The notes beneath the pieces were generated by a model. It saw only the letters and a program-made list of their open reading frames with translations, searched no databases and was not told the origin of the DNA. Both the position numbers and the translations under genes were made by a program. A stretch of 64,000 bases of DNA from Micromonospora halotolerans (GTDB lineage Bacteria > Actinomycetota > Actinomycetes > Mycobacteriales > Micromonosporaceae): positions 6,634,001 to 6,698,000 of the forward strand of contig NZ_CP134876.1 of NCBI RefSeq assembly GCF_032108445.1, given 5' to 3'. This document shows, piece by piece, positions 1-8,001 of this stretch; position 1 is the first letter of the stretch, and every line of letters begins with the position of its first letter.

Positions 1-1
1 G

Positions 2-628
2 CTGCGCTCAATCGCCAACAACGCCGCCCTGCGTGGCGACCACGCAAAAGCGCACCGGATCAAGGTCAACAACCTCGGCACCGTTAAGCGGGACCGGCAG
101 GCCGCCCGGCACCGAGCGCGGGTGCGCACGGAGATCTTCACCGCCGTGCACCAGGTCGTGGACAAGGCCAACGCCGTGATCGCCGAAGACCTCACCCAAC
201 GCTTCACCGGCCGCAAAAACCTTCCTAAGAACATCAACCGGCGTCTCGCCGCGTGGACCAAGGGAGTCACCGCCGAGGCCCTGAGAAACGTGTCGGAGCG
301 CAGAGGTTCTGCGCTCGTGCACGTCAACGCCGCCTACACCTCACAAACCTGTCACCGCTGCGCTCGGTTCGGCCGACGTCGTGGGGACCGGTTTCACTGC
401 ACCTCGTGCGGGGTGGTGTGGCAGGCCGACGTGAACGCCGCGATCAACATCCTGCACCGAGCCGGCGACCCCGACATCGCCCTGCACACCCCACACCACA
501 GGGTGAAGCAGATCCTGCAGGACCGGACCGATCGCCACCGGACCAGACTGCCGGTCCAGGACTCCAGCCCAGCGACCGCCGGGCGGAGAGCGAACTATCC
601 GAACTGCTCAGCCATAAACAACAGTTAG
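2..628 (+). CDS. tnpB: TnpB-family RNA-guided nuclease (IS605/IS607 accessory protein), 5' end outside window
   Basis: Open from the first bases of the window, so the N-terminal part is missing; 208 residues are visible. The C-terminal half shows the TnpB signature: the second RuvC acidic residue in IAEDL (about nt 180-195), a zinc ribbon with two CxxC pairs (CHRC near nt 350, CTSC near nt 399) and the last RuvC aspartate in QADVNAAINIL (about nt 423-456). TnpB proteins of IS200/IS605 and IS607 elements are nucleases guided by an RNA made from the element's right end. The tail after the RuvC motif is long (about 50 residues) and unlike the rest, so the true element end may lie inside it. Stop is 12 nt before the glycosyltransferase start. 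No TnpA is visible in the window. Family sure, activity unknown. Confidence 0.88.
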   Translation: MRSIANNAALRGDHAKAHRIKVNNLGTVKRDRQAARHRARVRTEIFTAVHQVVDKANAVIAEDLTQRFTGRKNLPKNINRRLAAWTKGVTAEALRNVSERRGSALVHVNAAYTSQTCHRCARFGRRRGDRFHCTSCGVVWQADVNAAINILHRAGDPDIALHTPHHRVKQILQDRTDRHRTRLPVQDSSPATAGRRANYPNCSAINNS

Positions 629-640
629 GAAGCAGGTTTC

Positions 641-1405
641 GTGATCGTTCTGGTGCCGGTGTACCGACCCGGGGACCGCCTGCCGCGGCTCGTCGTCGAC
701 CTGGCCGCCGCGCTGCCCGCGGCGCACGTCGTGGTCGTCGACGACGGCAGCGGCCCGACCGCTGCCGGGGTGCTCGCGGCCGCCCGCGACCGGGGCGCCA
801 CCGTGCTGAGGCGCCGCGTCAACCGGGGCAAGGGCATCGTGCTGAAGACGGGCTTCCGGTACGTCGCCGGCCACCACCCGGGTCGCGACGTGGTGTGCGT
901 GGACGCCGACGGGCAGCACCTGATCCCCGACGTCGTCCGGGTCGCCAACCGGATGCGCGACACCGGGGCGTTGGCACTGGGCGTGCGCCGGTTCGACGGC
1001 GAGGTGCCGCCGCGCAGCCGGCTCGGCAACACGGTGACCCGGGCCGCGTTCCGCCTCGCCACCGGCGTCCCCGTGCGGGACACCCAGACCGGGCTGCGGG
1101 CGTACCCGGCCGGGCTGCTCGGCTGGCTGCGGACCGTCCCCGGCGAGCGGTTCGAGTACGAGATGAACGTGCTGCTGCACGCGGCCCGGGCCGGACTGCC
1201 GATCGCGCAGGTCCCGATCGCCACCCGCTACCAGGGCGGCAACGCCTCGTCGCACTTCTCCTCGCTGACCGACTCGGCCCGGATCTACGGGCCGCTGGCG
1301 CGGTTCGCCGCCGCCCGGTTGCTCGGGCCGGATCGACGTGGTGACGGGGTGGCCTCGGCCGAGGTCACGTCGTCTCGTCCCACACCTGCGACTCGAACTC
1401 CCTGA
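641..1405 (+). CDS. Glycosyltransferase family 2, dolichyl/polyprenyl-phosphate sugar synthase-like
   Basis: 254 residues starting at GTG 641 with TAGGAAG 8 nt upstream. The GT-A fold signatures are clear: LVPVYRPGD at the N-terminus, VVVDDGSG, NRGKGIVLKTGF, and the DxD-like VDADGQH near residue 88. ERFEYEMNVL and RYQGGNASSHF in the second half resemble DPM1/DPG-type enzymes that load mannose or glucose onto a polyprenyl phosphate at the membrane. No transmembrane anchor is visible, so it is the soluble short form. The last 41 bp overlap the convergent dehydrogenase gene. It may be the remnant of a cell-envelope locus outside the window; the abutting tnpB suggests rearrangement here. Confidence 0.85.
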   Translation: MIVLVPVYRPGDRLPRLVVDLAAALPAAHVVVVDDGSGPTAAGVLAAARDRGATVLRRRVNRGKGIVLKTGFRYVAGHHPGRDVVCVDADGQHLIPDVVRVANRMRDTGALALGVRRFDGEVPPRSRLGNTVTRAAFRLATGVPVRDTQTGLRAYPAGLLGWLRTVPGERFEYEMNVLLHAARAGLPIAQVPIATRYQGGNASSHFSSLTDSARIYGPLARFAAARLLGPDRRGDGVASAEVTSSRPTPATRTP

Positions 1406-2138
1406 GCTGGTGCCGCAGTTCCTCCGGCCACGCCGTCCGGAAGGGATGGTGGTCGGCGGGGATCACCCGGACCATCTCCTCGACCATCTCCCGCGGGTCG
1501 CGCTGGTGCTGCAGGAAGTCGGCGAAGTCGGGCCGGTCCAGCAGGGCGGTCGAGGAGTCCCACCACTGGGACATCGCCTCGACCCCGGTGTCGTTGTAGC
1601 CGGTCCGGTAGGGGCCGGGGTTGATCACAGCCACCCGGACGCCGCGCGGTTCCAGCTCGCCCTTCATGGCCCAGGCCAGCGCCTCGATGGCGTGCTTCGT
1701 GGCGGCGTAGACGCCGATGAACGGCCGGGTCCGGATGCCGACCGCGGAGGACACCCAGACGACCTTGCCGGCGCCCCGCTGAAGCATCGGCGGCACGAGG
1801 TCCTGCACGAGCTGCACGTGCGAGAACACGTTCACCTCGAAGGACCGGCGGATCCGGTCCATCGGGATCTCCACCACCGCCCCGGCCTCCTGGACGCCGG
1901 CGTTGAGCACCAGGATGTCCGCGCGGTGCCGCCGGGCGGCGGCGCGGTCGGCCGGGTCCGTCACGTCCAACTTGATCACGTCGAGGGTCACCCCGGCGTG
2001 CTCGGCCTCGGCGCGCAGGTCGCGCACCTGCGGCCAGATCTCCGCGCCGGCGATCACGTGGTGGCCGGCCCGGGCCAGGCCGAGGGCGGCACCCCGGCCG
2101 AGGCCGCTGCCGGCCCCGGTGATGAGGATGTCGGCCAC
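1365..2138 (-). CDS. Short-chain dehydrogenase/reductase (SDR)
   Basis: 257 residues. Classical SDR: TGAGSGLG cofactor motif near residues 7-14, DVTD, NAG (LNAGVQEAG), catalytic Ser in WVSSAVG and YAATK (YxxxK) near residues 146-150. Substrate cannot be told. The start chosen is GTG 2138, because the fold begins directly after it; the only purine-rich stretch (GAGG) touches the start codon, so initiation probably relies on translational coupling with bL36, whose stop lies 5 nt upstream. Upstream in-frame sequence runs inside the bL36 gene and is not SDR-like. The 3' end overlaps the convergent glycosyltransferase gene by 41 bp. Confidence 0.88.
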   Translation of the reverse strand: MADILITGAGSGLGRGAALGLARAGHHVIAGAEIWPQVRDLRAEAEHAGVTLDVIKLDVTDPADRAAARRHRADILVLNAGVQEAGAVVEIPMDRIRRSFEVNVFSHVQLVQDLVPPMLQRGAGKVVWVSSAVGIRTRPFIGVYAATKHAIEALAWAMKGELEPRGVRVAVINPGPYRTGYNDTGVEAMSQWWDSSTALLDRPDFADFLQHQRDPREMVEEMVRVIPADHHPFRTAWPEELRHQLREFESQVWDETT

Positions 2139-2143
2139 CTCGG

Positions 2144-2266
2144 TCAGCCCTGCCGGGCCTTCTGCCGGGGATCCGCCTTGTTGAGCACGAACACCTTGCC
2201 TCGGCGGCGTACCACGATCGAGTTGGCCTTGCGCTTCAGCGCGCGCAGGGAGCTTCGGACCTTCAT
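2144..2266 (-). CDS. rpmJ: Ribosomal protein bL36, cysteine-free (zinc-independent) paralogue
   Basis: A 40-residue basic protein: begins [11 protein letters not shown] and ends RQKARQG, with [13 protein letters not shown] in between. That is the bL36 fold, but the CxxC...C...H zinc ligands of the usual form are absent; there is no cysteine at all. In actinobacteria such C-minus paralogues (rpmJ2) are typically released under zinc starvation by Zur and replace the zinc-binding copy in the 50S subunit. The Shine-Dalgarno AACGGAGGAA precedes ATG 2266. I looked for an AT-rich Zur palindrome in the 110 bp upstream and did not see one. It is followed by the SDR gene in the same transcript. Confidence 0.93.
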   Translation of the reverse strand: MKVRSSLRALKRKANSIVVRRRGKVFVLNKADPRQKARQG

Positions 2267-2340
2267 CCCGTTCCTCCGTTCCCGCTGGTTTCCCCGTTCG
2301 GGGTCGGGTACCCGCCGGGGCCACCGTCATGCGCGGGAAC

Positions 2341-2370
2341 CGGGGGCGGCAGGCTCGCCTGCCGCCCCCG
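2341..2370 (-). terminator. Intrinsic-type hairpin after the beta-helix gene
   Basis: Near-perfect inverted repeat with a stem of about 13 bp (CGGGGGCGGCAGG paired with its complement) and a 4-nt loop, 8 bp beyond the stop of the 2378-4963 gene. No U-run, as is usual in very high-GC genomes. Confidence 0.7.
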
Positions 2371-2377
2371 GGCCCGG

Positions 2378-4963
2378 TCAGGGGTAGCTGACCACGTTCA
2401 CCGGGACGGTGTTCGTGCCCTGGGCCGTGCCACCGGTGTCGTTGATGATGTGGGTGATCGACCCGTTGCCACCCAGCGAGACGGTGAGCAGGCTGTGGAA
2501 CCGCACGCCGGCCCTGGTCGGCGCCTCGAAGCCGTGGTACGCGGCGATGGTCGGGTCGACGTTGAAGTAGCAGTAGCTGCCCATCCCCCAGCCCTCGAAC
2601 GCGCTGACAGCGTCGGCCACCTTGAACGCGGCGTAGCCGACCCGCGAGCCGTTCATCCAGGCCGACGCGCTCGGCGGGTCGTACGGCAACTCGTTCTGGA
2701 AGAAGATCGTCCGTCCGTTGTTGCCGTTCCAGATCACCTCGTACTTCTGGTAGTGCTCGACGAAGAGCCCGAGCGCGGTCACGTTGTTGCCGTTGACGAT
2801 CAGGCCCGTGTCGGCGGTGTTCACGGTCCAGCCGACGCCGCTGCCGTGGTCGGCACGCCAGGCCCAGATGTGGTCGATCAACGCGTCGTTCTGGTTGACC
2901 ACCAGGCTCGTGGTGGCCTTGCCCGCGCCGGCGCCGCCGATGCGGAAGAAGACGTCCTGGATCGAGGTCGGGTTGGCGGCGTGGCTCGCGGTCGCGCCGG
3001 TCGGGCCGACCTGGAGGAGCACCGGCGAGTTGGTCGGGCCGGCGTCGAAGAGCAGCCCGGCCAGCCGGACCCCGTCCACGTCGCCGACGGTCATGGGTAC
3101 GACCCCGTTCTGCGGGATCAGCGTCGGGTAGCCCACGCCGAGCACCACGGTGCCGGGACGGGTGACCGTGATGGTCTGGCTGACCGGGTAGACGCCGGGG
3201 GTGAAGAGCAGGTTCAGGCCCTGCGCCAGGGCGGCGTTGATGGTGGCGGCCGAGTCGCCCGGCTTGGCGACGTAGAACTGGCTCAGCGGCACCGAGGTGC
3301 CGGGGGTGGCGCCGCCCAGCCAGGACGCGCCGCTGGCGTTGGTCCGGGTCGACGGGACGAAGACCTGGTAGGTGCCGCCGCCGTCGAGGTAGAGGTACGG
3401 GATGTCGCGGCTGACCGGGGTCTGCGCCAGGGTGGTGTACGCCGGGTTGGGGAAGCTGGTGGCCGGCGCGCCGACCACCCCGGAGTTGGTCATGTTCCAG
3501 ACCGCGTTGAGGTAGCCGCCCACGTTGCTGTCGCGGGTGTACCACTGCTGCTGCGAGTACGGCTGGACCACGCCGGTGATCCGGCTGTCCGCGATGTAGC
3601 CGCCGCTGGCCCAGCCGTAGCCGTTCGGGGCCAGGTTGAGGTCGCCCTGGATGTCCATCCGCCGGAACGGCGCGGCCTGCGAGACGGCCCAGCGGGTGAA
3701 CCCGGCCGACGGGAACACCTGCATGTTCGACGCCGACCGCCAGAAGTTCTGGGTGGCGTTGCCGTTGAACCAGCCGGCGTCGACGGTGACGTCCCCGTGA
3801 ATCCGGACGTCGCCCGGGTTCCGGCCGAGCCCCATGATCGAGGTGTAGAAGCCGATCTGCGCGTTGATGCCCGAGTAGTCGCCCGGCTTGAACATGAGGG
3901 CGTACCGCTGGGTGCCGAACTGGTTCGACTCCTGGGTGCGGAAGACCGCGTCGAGCTGGCTCTGGATGCTCGCGCTGGACATCGACGGGTCGAAGGTGAT
4001 GACGTTCGGCCCGAGCGAGCCGCCGCCCGGGATGGTGCCGCCGCCGGTGGTGTTCACGGTGAGCTCCCAGAGCGAGTATCCCCAGCCGGTGGCGCGGGCG
4101 GTGCCGTACATCCGCACGTAGCGGCCGGAGCCGCTCACGGTGAGGGTGTCGGTCCCCCCGTCCCCGGTGGTGGTGGCGTACACGGTGGTCCAGGCGGCGC
4201 CGTCGGTCGAGGTCTGGATCTGGTACGCCCGTCCGTAGGCGGCCTCCCAGGTCAGCACGACCCGGCAGAGAGTGCGGACGCTGCCGAGGTCGACCTGGAG
4301 CCACTGCGGATCGCTCGCCGCGCTGGCCCACCGGGTGGTCGCGCTGCCGTCCACCGCCGCCCCGGCGGGGGTGCCGGCGTTCTCGGTGGACGAGGCGGTG
4401 GCCGGGCGCCCCTGAGCCGCGTTGGTCGCGGTGTCGCAGCCGGCGCCGCCGCCGGTGGCGCCGTAGACCTGGAACTCCCACAGCGAGTAGCCGTAGGCGG
4501 TGGCCCGGGCGGTGCCGGTCATCCGCACGTAGCGGCCGGTGCCGCTGACCGTGAGGTCGTCGGTGCCGCCGTCACCGGCCGCGGTGCTGAAGACGGTGGT
4601 CCAGGTGGCGCCGTCGGTGGAGGTCTGGATCTGGTACGCCCGGGCGTACGCGGCCTCCCACACCAGGGTGACCCGGGAGACGGTGGCGGTGGCGCCCAGG
4701 TCGACCTGGATCCACTGGGGATCACCGAAGGCGCTGGACCACCGGGTGCCGGTGTTGCCGTCGGTGGCGTTGCTGGCCGGTACGCCGGCGTTCTCCACCG
4801 AGGAGGCGGTGGTGGGCCGCCCCTGGGAGAGCAGCGGGTCGGCGGCCCGGGCCGGGGACGGCGGCGCCACCAGGGCCACGGTGGCGAGCAGCGCGGCCAG
4901 CACGGCGAGCAGCCGGCGCAGCGGCGGGCGGGGTGGGCTGTGGTGCGGCGGGACGGGTGACAT
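2378..4963 (-). CDS. Secreted double-discoidin (F5/8 type C) beta-helix protein, probable polysaccharide-active enzyme
   Basis: 861 residues. Signal peptide 1-40 with a Pro/Arg-rich n-region, hydrophobic core LLAVLAALLATVALVA and cleavage near SPARA-AD. Two tandem discoidin/CBM32-like modules follow (about 42-168 and 178-308), each with GRPxTASS, NATDGNTGTRW/AVDGSATTRW and QVDLG. From about 318 to the end is a long repetitive domain (SQAAPFRRMDIQGDLNL, NNGRTIFFQNELPY) that looks like one or two right-handed beta-helices of the pectate-lyase/GH55 type. Close relatives are often labelled 'adenylyl cyclase' in databases, which nothing here supports. Start ATG 4963 has ACGGAGA 7 nt upstream. Likely exported to bind and modify glycans; catalytic residues not identified. 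Confidence 0.8.
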   Translation of the reverse strand: MSPVPPHHSPPRPPLRRLLAVLAALLATVALVAPPSPARAADPLLSQGRPTTASSVENAGVPASNATDGNTGTRWSSAFGDPQWIQVDLGATATVSRVTLVWEAAYARAYQIQTSTDGATWTTVFSTAAGDGGTDDLTVSGTGRYVRMTGTARATAYGYSLWEFQVYGATGGGAGCDTATNAAQGRPATASSTENAGTPAGAAVDGSATTRWASAASDPQWLQVDLGSVRTLCRVVLTWEAAYGRAYQIQTSTDGAAWTTVYATTTGDGGTDTLTVSGSGRYVRMYGTARATGWGYSLWELTVNTTGGGTIPGGGSLGPNVITFDPSMSSASIQSQLDAVFRTQESNQFGTQRYALMFKPGDYSGINAQIGFYTSIMGLGRNPGDVRIHGDVTVDAGWFNGNATQNFWRSASNMQVFPSAGFTRWAVSQAAPFRRMDIQGDLNLAPNGYGWASGGYIADSRITGVVQPYSQQQWYTRDSNVGGYLNAVWNMTNSGVVGAPATSFPNPAYTTLAQTPVSRDIPYLYLDGGGTYQVFVPSTRTNASGASWLGGATPGTSVPLSQFYVAKPGDSAATINAALAQGLNLLFTPGVYPVSQTITVTRPGTVVLGVGYPTLIPQNGVVPMTVGDVDGVRLAGLLFDAGPTNSPVLLQVGPTGATASHAANPTSIQDVFFRIGGAGAGKATTSLVVNQNDALIDHIWAWRADHGSGVGWTVNTADTGLIVNGNNVTALGLFVEHYQKYEVIWNGNNGRTIFFQNELPYDPPSASAWMNGSRVGYAAFKVADAVSAFEGWGMGSYCYFNVDPTIAAYHGFEAPTRAGVRFHSLLTVSLGGNGSITHIINDTGGTAQGTNTVPVNVVSYP

Positions 4964-5003
4964 GGGCGTCTCCGTGGCGGGGGTGGTGGGGAGCGGAATG
5001 ACG

Positions 5004-5011
5004 AACCGGTT
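5004..5011. promoter_or_regulatory. Possible LacI-type operator upstream of the beta-helix gene
   Basis: AACCGGTT, an 8-bp palindrome with central CG 40 bp before the 4963 start. LacI-family operators in actinobacteria often have this core. A TTGACA lies further upstream on the minus strand (about 5066-5071) but no good -10 follows. Weak evidence. Confidence 0.3.
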
Positions 5012-5134
5012 TCCGGCATGTTGCCGTCACCGTTCCGCTGGACCCTTCCTCCGGGCAGGGATACATGTCAATTCTTCGAAGCCACGTCGGAGGCCTTTTT
5101 CGCGCCTTGTGAAAAGTCCGGAACTAAGCGGGGA

Positions 5135-5164
5135 CGGCCGCCGGGAGCGCCCTCCCGGCGGCCG
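5135..5164 (-). terminator. Hairpin terminator after the esterase gene
   Basis: Perfect 12-bp stem (CGGCCGCCGGGA / TCCCGGCGGCCG) with a 6-nt loop, 9 bp past the stop of the esterase gene. Confidence 0.7.
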
Positions 5165-5173
5165 CCGCCCGGG

Positions 5174-6508
5174 TCACGTGACGGCGCAGGGGGTGCCGTT
5201 GAGGCTGAAGGCGGTGGGCCGCCCGGTGTTGCCCGTGTGGATGGCCTGGAAGCCGATGCTCACCGAGCCGTTCGGGGCGATGGTGCCGTTGTAGGAGACG
5301 TTGCGGGCGGTCACCGCCCCGCTGGCCGGGGCGTACGTGGCGTTCCAGCCGCCGGTGATGCTCTGCCCGCCGGGCAGGATGAAGGCGAGGGCCCAGCCGT
5401 TGACCGCCGTGGCGGCCGTGTTGGTGATCGTCACGGCCGCCGTGAGCCCGGTGTTCCACGCGTTCACCCCGTACGCGACCCGGCAACCGCCGGACGGCGG
5501 CGGCGTGCTCGGCGGCGGCGTCGTGGGCGGAGGGCTCGTCGGCGGCGGGCTGGTGGGCGGCGGACTGGTCGGCGGCGTCGTGGTGTCCAGACCGAAGAAG
5601 CGCACGGCCTGGGCCGCGTCGACCGGCAGGTTGTGCGAGACGCCCTGCATGCTGATCGCCTCGACCGTCGCGGTGCCGCCGGTGCCGCCGTAGCGGGTGC
5701 GGGTGTAGCCGGCCTGCGGGCTGTCGGTGTACGCCGGCGTCTGGCCCAACCCGTTCACGTCGGTCCACTGCTTGATCTCTTCGGTGAAGTTCGGGTAGCG
5801 CAGCGTCTCGTCGTTGGTCCCGTGCCAGAGCTGCATCCGGGGCCGCCGCCCGCTGTACCCCGGGTACGCGTTGCGGACCAGGTCACCCCACTGCTGCGGG
5901 GTCTTCACGACCTGGCCGTTGGCACACTCGCTGTTCCACTCCGAGCCGTTGGTGGTGGCGAAGCAGCCGAAGGGCACCCCGGCGAAGGCCGCGCCGGCGA
6001 TGAACACGTCCGGGTAGAGCCCGAGCAGCACGTTGGTCATCATGGCGCCCGACGAGACGCCGGTGGCGAAGATCCGGTTCGAGTCGACCGGGTACCGCTG
6101 CCGCACGTGGTCGACCATCGACTTGATGCCGACCGGGTCGCTGCCGCCGTCGCGGCGCAGGGCCTGGGGCGAGGAGACGTCGAAGCACTGACTGCTGCGG
6201 GTCACCGACGGGTAGACGACGAGGTAGCCGTACCGGTCGGCCAGGGCCGCGAACTGGGTGCCGGAGTACATGGCCGGCCCGGACCCGGTGCAGTAGTGGT
6301 TGACCACGAGCAGGCCGGGCCGCGCCGCGACGGTGTCCGGGACGTACAGGTACATCCGCAGGTTGCTCGGGTTGGCCCCGAAGTTCGTCACCTCGGTCAG
6401 CGCGGCGGCCGTGGCGGAGCCGGGGGCGGTGAGCGCCGCCAGGGCGGCCAGCCCGGCGGCGGCCACGGCGGCGCCGAGCAGTCTGAGTCTTCTCCTTCTG
6501 AGCAGCAT
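5174..6508 (-). CDS. Secreted PHB-depolymerase/CE1-type esterase with C-terminal CBM2
   Basis: 444 residues. Arg-rich signal peptide 1-36 (MLLRRRRLRLLGAAV...ATA-A), possibly Tat or Sec. Catalytic alpha/beta hydrolase domain about 37-310: oxyanion region VVNHYCTGSG, nucleophile Ser152 in GVSSG, Asp in LWHGTND, His in GVSHNLP. This is the poly(3-hydroxybutyrate) depolymerase-like esterase family, which in actinomycetes contains acetylxylan and feruloyl esterases (CE1). A repetitive TSPPP linker (about 312-342) leads to a carbohydrate-binding module 2 (about 345-444) with the disulfide Cys pair and three surface tryptophans (AWNTG, GWALAF, GGWNA). Start ATG 6508 is preceded by AGGAGAT. It probably deacylates plant cell-wall xylan outside the cell; its neighbour is also a secreted glycan protein. 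Confidence 0.88.
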   Translation of the reverse strand: MLLRRRRLRLLGAAVAAAGLAALAALTAPGSATAAALTEVTNFGANPSNLRMYLYVPDTVAARPGLLVVNHYCTGSGPAMYSGTQFAALADRYGYLVVYPSVTRSSQCFDVSSPQALRRDGGSDPVGIKSMVDHVRQRYPVDSNRIFATGVSSGAMMTNVLLGLYPDVFIAGAAFAGVPFGCFATTNGSEWNSECANGQVVKTPQQWGDLVRNAYPGYSGRRPRMQLWHGTNDETLRYPNFTEEIKQWTDVNGLGQTPAYTDSPQAGYTRTRYGGTGGTATVEAISMQGVSHNLPVDAAQAVRFFGLDTTTPPTSPPPTSPPPTSPPPTTPPPSTPPPSGGCRVAYGVNAWNTGLTAAVTITNTAATAVNGWALAFILPGGQSITGGWNATYAPASGAVTARNVSYNGTIAPNGSVSIGFQAIHTGNTGRPTAFSLNGTPCAVT

Positions 6509-6717
6509 GGCATCTCCTGAGGTGGTGGGGACGCCGCGCAGGGCGGGTGCGCCCGCGGCGTGCTCGCCGGCGAGGCGCCTTCGACGGCGGCCCGGACCCT
6601 CGGAGACGAGATAGACGACCGCGAATCAAGGCGGTCCGAATCGGAGTCTAGGGCCCGGCCGGATGGCCGACAACAACTTCCGGAAGTCCTCCGGGCCGGC
6701 GGCCGGCCGGGACCCGG

Positions 6718-7308
6718 TCAGGCCGGGATCAGGCCGGCGAGGAAGCGGTCGAGCAGGGCCACCTGTCGGTGGGCCGGAAACGCCGCCGGGTCGAAGAGCG
6801 CCTGGACGACCAGGCCGTGCGCGAAGGCCGCGCAGGTGGCCACCAGGTCGTCGGGGTCGGCGCCCGGTCCGCCCGGCGCCTCGCGGAGCGCGGCGTCCAC
6901 GTGGGCGCGCAGCCGCGCCCGCCACCGGTCGTAGCGGCGGCGCTGATCGGCGGTGAACTCCTCGTCGGCCAGGGCGCCGTCCCAGTAGCTGACCCAGACC
7001 CGGCTCATCACGGTCGCCTCGTCGGTCAGCGGCAGCACGTCGAGCAGGGCGGCCCGCAGCGCGGGCCGGCCCTCCCCCGCCGCGGCGTGGCGGTCGCGCG
7101 CGTCGGTGTGCCGCTCGGCCACGTCGACGGCGTGCCGCACCAGCGCCCGCTTGTTCGGGAAGTAGTGGGTCAGCAGACCGGTGGAGACCCCCATCTCGGC
7201 GGCGACGGCGCGCAGGGTCAGCCCGCCGAAGCCGCGGGCGGCCAGCACCCGCCAGACCGCCGCCGAGACGTCGGCGCGGCGGGCGTCGTGGTCACCTCGT
7301 GCCGGCAC
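6718..7308 (-). CDS. TetR-family transcriptional regulator
   Basis: 196 residues from GTG 7308. N-terminal helix-turn-helix (VWRVLAARGFGGLTLRAVAA, then TGLLTHYFPNKRAL) is typical of TetR/AcrR; the C-terminal ligand domain resembles BetI-like members. I prefer GTG 7308 over GTG 7344, because a TACTCT -10 box lies 7 nt upstream (leaderless) and the extra 12 residues would cover the operator. Divergent from the GNAT gene, so it probably represses itself and that gene. Ligand unknown. Confidence 0.85.
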   Translation of the reverse strand: MPARGDHDARRADVSAAVWRVLAARGFGGLTLRAVAAEMGVSTGLLTHYFPNKRALVRHAVDVAERHTDARDRHAAAGEGRPALRAALLDVLPLTDEATVMSRVWVSYWDGALADEEFTADQRRRYDRWRARLRAHVDAALREAPGGPGADPDDLVATCAAFAHGLVVQALFDPAAFPAHRQVALLDRFLAGLIPA

Positions 7309-7324
7309 GGGGGCTAGAGTACAT

Positions 7325-7338
7325 AACAAACGTTCGGT
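7325..7338. promoter_or_regulatory. Candidate TetR operator between divergent genes
   Basis: Imperfect palindrome AACAAACGTTCGGT centred on AACGTT, in the only spacer between the TetR and GNAT starts. On the minus strand it reads ACCGAACGTTTGTT, close to many TetR operators, and it abuts the TetR -10 box. Confidence 0.5.
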
Positions 7339-7355
7339 ACGCACCTTGGAGCGCC

Positions 7356-7936
7356 ATGTTCTCCCTTCCCCTCACCGACCGGGCCACCCTGCACCCGCTC
7401 GCACCGTGGCAGGCGGCGGAGTTCGCCGACTTCGTCGCGCGCACCCGCACCCACCTCGCGCCCTGGCTGCCCTGGGCGCACACGATCACCGACACCGACA
7501 CCGCCCGCGCCTTCCTCCAGCGCTACGCCGACGCCCAGGCCCGCGACACCGGTTCCATCCACGGCATCCGGCTGGACGGCAAGCTCGTCGGCGGCACCCT
7601 GTTCCGCACCTTCGACGCCGCGGCCGGGTCTGCGAGATCGGGGTCTGGCTCGGGCCGGAGGCCGAGGGGCGCGGGCTGGTGACCCGGGCCGCCCAGCTCA
7701 TGATCGACTGGGCGCTCGGCGAGCGTGGCCTGGCCCGGGTGGAGTGGCGAACCGCGCCGCACAACGCGCGCAGCCGGGCGGTGGCGCGGCGGCTGGGCAT
7801 GACCCGGGAGGGCGTGCTGCGCGCGGCGTTCCCGTTCCTCGGCGGCCGGCTCGACATCGAGGTGTGGTCGCTGCTGGCCTCCGAGTGGCAGCCGGCCGGG
7901 CCCGCGACCGGCGCCCAGGCCGGGTCTCAGAAATGA
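7356..7936 (+). pseudogene. GNAT acetyltransferase (RimJ/RimL type), frameshifted
   Basis: Starts at ATG 7356 (TTGGAG upstream) and reads MFSLPLTDRATLHPLAPWQ through GGTLFRTFDAAAG, then runs into a stop at 7682. The remaining family sequence, CEIGVWLGPEAEGRGLVTRA (acetyl-CoA loop) through GMTREGVLR, continues in the next frame to 7936. Fusing the two frames at about 7626-7630 gives a full-length GNAT of about 193 residues; a single lost G in the GGG run explains it. These enzymes acetylate N-termini of ribosomal proteins or small molecules. Both halves keep normal codon bias, so the lesion is recent or is a sequencing error. Confidence 0.85.
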
Positions 7937-7952
7937 GGATCTGATCCGACGT

Positions 7953-7991
7953 CGGCGTGTCGGGGACCGAGAGATCGGTCCCTGCACGCCG
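7953..7991. terminator. Bidirectional terminator between GNAT and MarR genes
   Basis: Two stacked stems: CGGCGTG/CACGCCG (7 bp) enclosing GGGACCGA/TCGGTCCC (8 bp) with a GAGA loop, between convergent genes. Confidence 0.7.
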
Positions 7992-8001
7992 AGGTGGCGG
8001 G

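Noticed and set aside
1365..4481. A 1038-codon minus-strand frame joining the SDR to sequence inside the beta-helix gene
   Set aside because: Only the last 257 codons are an SDR; the rest is an out-of-frame shadow that also runs over the real bL36 gene.
5490..5580. Tandem GGCGGCGGGCT-like DNA repeats
   Set aside because: They encode the TSPPP linker of the esterase, not a regulatory repeat array.
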